Below are positions 57,934 to 64,000 of a DNA stretch of 64,000 nt, piece after piece (position 1 is the stretch's first letter; every line of letters starts with the position of its first letter). Below the pieces are notes generated by a model that searched no databases, was not told where the DNA came from, and saw only the letters and a program-made list of their open reading frames with translations. Source of the stretch: Psococerastis gibbosa (lineage: Eukaryota > Arthropoda > Insecta > Psocodea > Psocidae); assembly GCA_963971405.1 (NCBI GenBank), contig OZ020485.1, positions 43,149,469 through 43,213,468 of the forward strand, read 5' to 3'. The position numbers were made by a program, and so were the translations under genes.

Positions 57934-58489
57934 GTACGCTTTCAGAACGATTACGGTCTATTATCCCAGAGTCTACTGCTTAGTCACAGATCTTCCTTAT
58001 TTCTATTTCACCCTTGTAGGCTATACAGAACCCGAGCAGATTAGCTAGCTAGTTATCCCCGGTCTTGCAAAATGAAGGGAGATACAGTAAATAATAATGC
58101 TGCATAGGTACAATAGATCAGGAAATAGCAATCACTGAAAATATCGCTGATCGTTATTGATGCTGACAATGAAATCCCTCGATGGATCCTGACCAATTTC
58201 ACGGCTACGCAACTTCAATTTATTATTTTAATAAATAACGGGTTTGGATGAAAAATCTGCGCGATTGGAACTTTTCAGGACAAAGAGGAAGTGAAAGAAA
58301 GTAAAGTTGAGCAGGATTATGAAGTAGGATTAGTGAGCAGACCAAAGTTTCAATTTGTCCAACATGAGTTCAGCCCGTTCGACAGTCCTCCGCTATAACT
58401 TTCCCTCCGAGTCTTAAACAGTTTTCGTGCAGTTTGTCTCCATTCTATAAAACTTATTTTTATTTAAAAGGGAGCTTGTTTAAATCAGT

Positions 58490-59240
58490 TTCTTGGATAA
58501 TCGTATTATTTAAAAAAAAAAACATAATTAAGAACAATTTATTGTTCACCCAGTTTATAGAAGACATTGCTTGTAATATATTGTTGAAAGTAGTGAAACC
58601 GATATTTTTAATAATGACCCTGATTACACACTTTACAAATGAATGGATAATCGTATTATTTCAAAAAACATTTTTTTTTTAAAGGTTTATCGCATACAAA
58701 CAATTTAATGAATGTATCCGAATGATCCGACATAATTAAGAACAATTTATTGTTCAGCCAGTTTATAGAAGACATTATTTATATGTTGAAAGTAGTGAAA
58801 CCAATATTTTTAATAATGATCCTGATTACACACTTTACAAATGAATGGATAATCGTATTATTTCAAAAAACATTTTTTTTTTTTTTTAAGTTTTATCGCA
58901 TACAAACAATTTAATGATTGTATCCGAATGATCCGACATAATTAAGAACAATTTATTGTTCACCCAGTTTATAGAAGACATTGCTTATAATATATTGTTG
59001 AAAGTAGTGAAACCGATATTTTTAATATTGACCCTGATTACACACTTTACAAAGGAATGGATAATCGTATTATTTCATAAAACATTTTTTTTTAAAGGTT
59101 TATCGCATACAAACAATTTAATGAATGTATCCGAATGATCCGACATATTTAAGAACAATTTATTGTTCACCCAGTTTATAGAAGACATTGCTTATAATAT
59201 ATTGTTGAAAGTAGTGAAAACGATATTTTTAATAATGACC
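58490..59240 (+). repeat. Tandem array, unit about 207 bp
   Basis: CATAATTAAGAACAATTTATT begins units at 58523, 58731 and 58937, and a variant begins one at 59144 (spacings 208, 206, 207). Each unit includes GTTTATAGAAGACATT, GTAGTGAAACCGATATT and a SINE 3 tail (TCGCATACAAACAATTTAATG). Hydrophobic frames across it are by-products. Confidence 0.88.
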
Positions 59241-59402
59241 CACACTGGCTACATTTTCTGGCCATGCTTCGGAGGGCATGTAAAGCAGGCGGTCCCGGGT
59301 CTTCCTAGTTGAGTGTAAGAGAGGGCTTTATAGCCCTAACTCCGCTAGGTTGGCTTAGTAATAGAACAAAAAAAATCCTTATTTATTATTATTATTTATT
59401 TA
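59230..59402 (+). repeat. 5'-truncated SINE family F inside the tandem array
   Basis: Starts CACACTGGCTACATTTTCTGG directly after ATAATGACC of unit 4 and ends in TTATTTATT. The array resumes as ACACACTTTACAAATGAA, so the SINE arrived after the array formed. Confidence 0.8.
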
Positions 59403-59733
59403 TTACACACTTTACAAATGAAACACCTCCCCCTTGGAACACGTATCGTTACGCCACTGGTAGTCGTTGGTACTCGTAAGTGGAAAAATGGTTGTATATT
59501 GATGTTGCAAGAAAACCGGAATGGCCCCCCTCGAAAATCATGAAATGATAAGTTTGGCTGAAGTAATTTTCGGGAATTCGTTAACATTGATCGGATGAAT
59601 CTCCCTAAAAAATATAGCCTACATATATTTCGGCTGATATAGGCCTACCTATCAGAGGCAGAATAAAGCTGACGCGATTTGGGTGAGTAATAACTTAAAA
59701 AGGCAAGGGAAGTGAAACGTTAGGTAGACCTAC

Positions 59734-59802
59734 CTTCTTTGACAACGGCCCCCGTGCTTTTGATCTCCTTGGCAGCGGGTGGAAGTGACGGCATAGGTAT
59801 CT
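59734..59802 (-). CDS. DIP/lachesin-like Ig protein, stalk exon 1
   Basis: A 69-base exon on the minus strand with acceptor GGTTTCAG and donor GTAGGT, phase 1-1. Joined to the Ig exon at 62126 it reads ..IRLYG/EIPMPSLPPAAKEIK.., and proteins of this family typically follow the third Ig domain with an IRLYE-type motif and a Pro-rich linker. It is too short to be noticed as an open frame alone; exact phase agreement with exons on both sides is the main support. Confidence 0.72.
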
Positions 59803-60934
59803 CTGAAACCAACCGTTTCATGTGGTTGTTCATTTTATACTTGGACAATAGGAGGGGAGAGGGGGTTCACCCCCCATTCACCGCTGAACAAGGCGGATTT
59901 CTGTGATAAAACACCGACATGAAATTCAAACCGCCTCCAGGTGCCTCACACCTTTATCATACAGTGTTGTGCGTCTAAAGTGTCTAGACCCCAATCTGCA
60001 TTGTTTCTCGGTCTGCCATAACTAACTAAAAAGTTACGGGAACTAATATTTTCCGCATATATACATTACTATAACGTAAATATACATGAGGAGCATGTAT
60101 GCAAATGACGATTTGTCACTTGAAACTGTAAATAAAATAAAAACTAAAAAAAATATTTAAAAAAAAATGCAGATGACTAAATTTTGTTTTTGAAATCGAA
60201 ATGCTTCTACTACGTTATGGGATGTAATATTTAATACGTAATTAACATTCTTCGGTAATATAGCAATAAAATTAGACATTTATTACATTTTTTGTAGTAG
60301 TCAATTCGTAGGTACCAGTGATACCACCAAATCAAAAATTATATTTTTTGTGACAAATCGCCATTCGCATACATGCTTCTCACCAGGGACGCCGAGTTTT
60401 AAAAATTCTGGGGGGGGGGGGGCAAGAATTCGGTACTCTGGAAAGTAGTAAGAAAATGCATTGGTAGGGAAATGGTTATGGTTACTTAAAATAACTATAA
60501 TGCCGACAACGTTGACCGACGTACAATCGCTTAAAGTTATTGACTAAAGCCTTTATATCAAAAATCATTCGATAGTTGGCTGTACGATCAAAATTGGCGC
60601 GAAAAAGTTTCTAAAAGCTGGTGCGGTGCAAATGCCAAATTATGTGATTTATTTCTATCTTAATGTTTGAAATATTTAGTGAGACAGAAATCCCAGAAAC
60701 TAGTCTGTAGGGGCAAGATGGACCGTGCCCCTCAAGTCGGCGTCCCTGCTTCTCACATTTACATATTTACAGATGATGGTACCTATGTATATGCAAATAG
60801 TAATTGCAATATTATATGGTTACTTGTACATTATATTACAGTATTATATGAGGTATATAACACTGACTTTTAATTTAACTTTGGTTGAAGAGGCAACTTC
60901 CAGGTTATAACTGAAATTAGAGGATAAATAAAAA

Positions 60935-61014
60935 CTGGACTTGGCGGGATTCGAACCCACGATCTCTGCCTACCCGGGGCGTCGTCTTAACCGCTCGACC
61001 TCAGGCTTGTGGTA
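60935..61014 (-). repeat. tRNA-derived SINE family 2, best copy
   Basis: Minus strand: GGTCGAGCGGTTAAGACG (A-box), GGGTTCGAATCCCGCC (B-box), then AAGTCCAGTTTTTATTTATC and CTCTAATTTCAGTTATAA. The adjoining phrase TATATAACACTGAC..TTTAACTTTGG also occurs near 18750 and 33190. Confidence 0.65.
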
Positions 61015-61185
61015 TAATATAATGTATATAATAAATTTAATTGTTACTAATTGTTTTGCTTTAGTATTAAGTTAATGTGTATAATATAGAAGTTGAAACA
61101 GAGAAAAATGTATGATAGATGTTTTAAACATTTCAGAGAAACCCCTTTCCATTATAATTTTTTGTAGAAATCTATTTTTAAGGAC

Positions 61186-61362
61186 CTGCACGCTGATCAT
61201 GGCGCTTATAATATCGGGGTTTATATTGTACAATATAATACCCTGGTATTAAAAAAATTTAAACAAGATGATTTTATAATGGAGAGTGCTATTCAAAATT
61301 TGTTTGTTTACAGTTTTAATCCCAGGAGTAAGTTAATACCAATCGCCATGATCAGCCTGCAG
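61186..61362. mobile_element. MITE family B, compact intact copy
   Basis: CTGCACGCTGATCATGGCG at the left and CGCCATGATCAGCCTGCAG at the right. The interior AACAAGATGATTTTATAATG is shared with 7747-7765. Confidence 0.75.
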
Positions 61363-61413
61363 CAGTATTCTACCAACATGTGACTGTCCTATATCTACCC
61401 TGCAGGGGCTTAA

Positions 61414-61515
61414 AGTTGGGGGGGGGGGGGCACAGCCCAACTTGCCCCCAGCCCTTTTGGGGGGGGCAAAGCGCCCCCCAGCCCTTTTGGGGGGGGGGGC
61501 AAAGCGCCCCCCCAA
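61414..61515. repeat. G-rich duplicated segment
   Basis: CAGCCCTTTTGGGGGGG followed by CAAAGCGCCCCCC is repeated twice in tandem, with runs of 8-11 G. Strong quadruplex potential on the plus strand. Confidence 0.7.
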
Positions 61516-61794
61516 CCTCGAGCATTGTAAGACGTAGTTCATACTTTATGGTCCCCTTTGCAGCAATATTAATGTTAGCATTCCTGTTTTAGCGTTTTAA
61601 AACCTACAGCTATACTTTACAACTATTAAAATGCGTAAAACCCTACTATTTTGCTCTTATATTTTCAATTTTTCCTTAAATCCTGCCTGATAACGTCATA
61701 AGGTCTACTTTTTTTGCCTCCACCATCATTCTAAAACTTTACGCCTCTGAGTCCGTGATACCTTTCTTCCAACACCTATAGATCTTGTGGAAAA

Positions 61795-61985
61795 ATCATC
61801 AGAAGTAGTCTCTGTGGGGTTGTACCATTCACCAGCAAAACGCTGGAAGGATGAGTTGGAAACTGACCTTCGCGAGTTGAGAGTCCGTAAATGGTTGAGC
61901 GTTGAACAAAACCGAGATGACTGGAGGAGTGTTGTCGAGCAGGTAAATGCTCATCAAGGGCTGTAAAGCCAGAATAAGAAAAATA
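61795..61985 (+). mobile_element. RTE-like LINE 3' end
   Basis: The plus frame reads AKRWKDELETDLRELRVRKW and QNRDDWRSVVEQVNAHQGL then a stop, the standard end of RTE-type reverse transcriptases. It lies antisense in the DIP-like intron, about 140 bp from the Ig exon donor. Confidence 0.75.
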
Positions 61986-62125
61986 AGATTCACCTACAGC
62001 TACAATGAGAGAAGACGTTGCGGCAGCAGCTCGCACGTCCGTGGGTGCAGGCCCTAAACGAAATATAATGAGCCGACTAAACGAGACTCGGGAATAAATG
62101 AAACAGCCCGTAAAAAGAGACTCAC

Positions 62126-62410
62126 CATACAGGCGGATGGATCCCTCCGTCTCGCCCAGAGAGTTTTTTGAGATGCATCTGTAGTTCCCAAAGTCTTTGT
62201 GCTGTAGATTGTTTACGGTAAGTCTCATGTGCGCCCTATAGCTGTTTTCAGTTAAGTCTGTCAGATACTTCTTGGTGGGCAGAAGCATCACGTTTTCGTG
62301 AACCCAGTAGCTGATGGCCCTCGGGTACGCCTCTGTGTGGCAATCGATGGTAACTTCTGTGCCGGCCGGGGCACCAACCAGCTGATTTGGCACCCAGATC
62401 ATGGGGGAAA
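62126..62410 (-). CDS. DIP/lachesin-like Ig protein, third Ig domain exon
   Basis: A phase 1-1 exon of 285 bases on the minus strand (acceptor TTTGGTTTCAG, donor GTGAGT) encoding a complete I-set-type Ig domain. PMIWVPNQLVGAP opens it, VTIDC holds the first Cys, ISYW the core Trp, and the DFGNYRC motif the second Cys, closing with SLGETEGSIRLYG. This is the third Ig domain of insect three-Ig cell-surface proteins of the DIP (Dpr-interacting) and lachesin group, which act in neuronal recognition and are usually GPI-anchored. First and second Ig exons and the signal peptide should lie to the right of this window. Which paralogue it is cannot be told from one domain. Confidence 0.88.
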
Positions 62411-62476
62411 CTGAAACCAAAGAATTAATAATTAATAGGTAGAAAATAAGCTAATCTACTTTGCTGAAGTACATCA

Positions 62477-62660
62477 CATTTAACAAAGTTGGACTTGTAT
62501 TGTCAGTTGTGTTAGTAGCCATGCTGGGATTGGGAATAACTGTTCAGATGATTTCTACTAATATTTATTTGAAATTATTGCAATCATTTAACATGAAATG
62601 GAGCATGTGGCAGGGGCGTCATAGTCATCAAACAACTAGGGTGGCGGCCGTTGTTAGGGG
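62477..62660 (+). repeat. Dispersed repeat family L, copy 3
   Basis: TTTAACAAAGTTGGACTTGTATTGTC.. and CATAGTCATCAAACAACTAGG follow the order of 1258-1412 and 32638-32828; the hammerhead-like part is missing. Confidence 0.5.
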
Positions 62661-62776
62661 ACCAATAGACTACAAAACAGCACCTCAGTCTTCAAGGCAG
62701 AAAAAGGGTGGGCAGAGGGGACCAATAGACTACAAAACAGCACCTCAGTCTTCAAGGCAGAAAAAGGGTGGGCAGA
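62657..62776 (+). repeat. Exact 60-bp tandem duplication
   Basis: The unit GGACCAATAGACTACAAAAC...AAAGGGTGGGCAG is present twice without a difference, so the duplication is very recent or under conversion. Confidence 0.9.
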
Positions 62777-63027
62777 CTGCGGCTACGATGACGTCGAGAG
62801 GGAATTCGGTGCCCATGACAGGCATTGAAAGGCGCAATCTTGTGGGTATGGTATGGTTAGATACATATTTTGCTAAATTTAGAGTTCTGTATAGGAGAGA
62901 TAAGACAGTTGAGCCCGCCACGTTGTTTTTAAAATCCGGCTGCGTCTTTTCAATGGCTGGTTTCTTAGGAAACGTGATGGATGGACCCAGAAATCAAAAA
63001 AAATATATATATTCATAATTATGTTAT

Positions 63028-63200
63028 GGACTTCGATGGCCAGGTGGTAACGTGCTTGCGCTTGTGCGAGTCTTTAAACGCCATGCAATCGGAGACGTGT
63101 CGTACTCATCATGGGTAATAACCTACAGAGGCGACTGAAAAGGTCAATCATTCATTAAATTGTTTGTATGCGATTAATCTTAAAAAAAAAAAAAAAAAAC
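63028..63200 (+). repeat. SINE family 3, copy with poly(A)
   Basis: ACTTCGATGGCCAGGTGGTAAC (A-box-like), CTTGTGCGAGTC, AATCGGAGACGTGTCGT and TTGTTTGTATGCGATTAATC, then a run of about 18 A. The head resembles a tRNA but no clear B-box is seen. Confidence 0.65.
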
Positions 63201-64000
63201 ATAGTTTGGGCGGCAAGCAAAAGTCTCATCTTTCCAATATACAATAGAACTCTACAGTTTGTAGTTAAACTACTTGTAGATAAATACATTGACTCAAGAG
63301 GTTCATTGAAACAGGTCCACACGGACGTTTGACGCCGAAGTCAGATGCAGGGAAATTCGTCATTGGAGCAAGTGACCTTTGTTGGTGCAAACCCACACAG
63401 TCTACATCAGAAAGGGAAAACTGTCCAACCGTGTGAGGTCAGCGAAAAGTCAGCGATCTAAAAATCTTCCGAGGTGCGTTCAGAAATAGACTTTTTTGCG
63501 CCAACCCATTTGCTCCGGTGACAAATTTCATCCGTGCATACAGGGCTTAACATAATTAAATCACAAAAGGCTTTCACATAATAACGTAATGTACACAAAA
63601 GGAGATTACTCAATGGATATTGGATTTTCCTATATGTAGGGGATAGATGGAGTATGTGGTATAGGATAGAGTACGACATTGTTGAAAATGTGTGGGAAGT
63701 AGATTACTTACTGTGGATAGCGAATATAATGGGAATCAGCTAAAGTTTGCTCTGCCCGTACATATTTATCTTATCGACACCGAGAAATGCTGAGATGAGC
63801 AAGCTAATGTATCCGGTACTTCTACCATACACTCATTGGGTCAAATAAAAAAAAGATCCCCTGACATTAATGTACATAGCACAGTATACATATACAGTAT
63901 ATACTAGTATGTTGTGCAGCGGGTAAATGTTCCCATTTTGATTAAGTTTATACCAGGCAGAATATTTGTTGGATTTTTATATGAGGTTCTACATCATTAT
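63201..64000. other. No gene recognised (DIP-like intron)
   Basis: AT-rich. The second and first Ig exons of the DIP-like gene are not here and should lie further right. Confidence 0.5.

Larger units (their letters stand above)
57326..57990 (+). mobile_element. Penelope-like element remnant with inverted pLTRs
   Basis: The left arm (57326-57510) and right arm (57820-57990) are inverted copies of one pLTR: GTAGAATCCGGGATGATAGG at the left, CAGAGTCTACTGCTTAG at the right, sharing CATCCCCTTGCCCAAACAG. Between them is the C-terminus of a GIY-YIG endonuclease ORF. TATAAATA at 57815 may be the promoter. It lies in the DIP-like intron, in opposite orientation to the gene. Confidence 0.7.

Noticed and set aside
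58434-59138. Repeated hydrophobic open frames resembling a membrane protein
   Set aside because: They follow the 207-bp tandem array, whose unit length varies between 206 and 208, so the frame is not maintained.
60935-61014. Possible tRNA gene with good A and B boxes
   Set aside because: The same sequence with the same tail occurs at three places in the window, and no acceptor stem closes; it is a tRNA-derived SINE.
62461-63018. 185-codon plus-strand frame
   Set aside because: It is composed of repeat family L and the 60-bp tandem duplication; not a gene.

Overview
This window looks like nuclear DNA of an arthropod, most likely an insect with a large, repeat-rich genome. It is AT-rich. Short exons with canonical GT..AG junctions sit in introns of several kilobases. 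Three genes can be assembled: a charlatan-like C2H2 zinc-finger gene, the minor-spliceosome protein ZCRB1, and a DIP/lachesin-type immunoglobulin-superfamily gene. No bacterial operons, CRISPR arrays or viral genomes are visible. The species cannot be named from the sequence alone.

Layout. 1-8.4 kb: repeats and unannotated sequence, including a LINE inserted in a MITE. 8.5-18.3 kb, plus strand: the zinc-finger gene in three coding exons (8537-9987, 14904-15244, 17616-18262). Splice phases match at both junctions and give an 812-residue protein with ten C2H2 fingers. 19.7-21.4 kb, minus strand: ZCRB1 in two phase-matched exons (208 residues), convergent with the zinc-finger gene. 21.7-56 kb: mostly transposable elements, plus one unexplained coding-like stretch near 24.0-24.3 kb. 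56.2-62.4 kb, minus strand: three phase 1-1 exons of a DIP-like gene (third Ig domain, then two stalk exons). Its first Ig exons lie beyond the right edge, and its final membrane-anchor exon was not found.

The repeats make up most of the window and are readable. There are hAT-type MITEs with 8-bp target duplications, PIF/Harbinger-like MITEs with TTA/TAA duplications, and a Helentron-like element. There are at least three tRNA-derived or tRNA-like SINE families. Truncated non-LTR retrotransposons are present (RNase H-bearing, jockey-like and RTE-like), as is a Penelope-like element (PLE). Nested insertions with intact duplications allow relative dating.

The most interesting signals are four. 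First, hammerhead-ribozyme-like cores (CTGANGA, stem, GAAA) recur in several repeat families, with one covarying stem pair. Second, some MITEs share tips and cores but have different, still mutually complementary, arms. Third, a foldback element has its core inverted between its two copies. Fourth, several clear nested insertions are present. All assignments are from reading the sequence; no database search was run.
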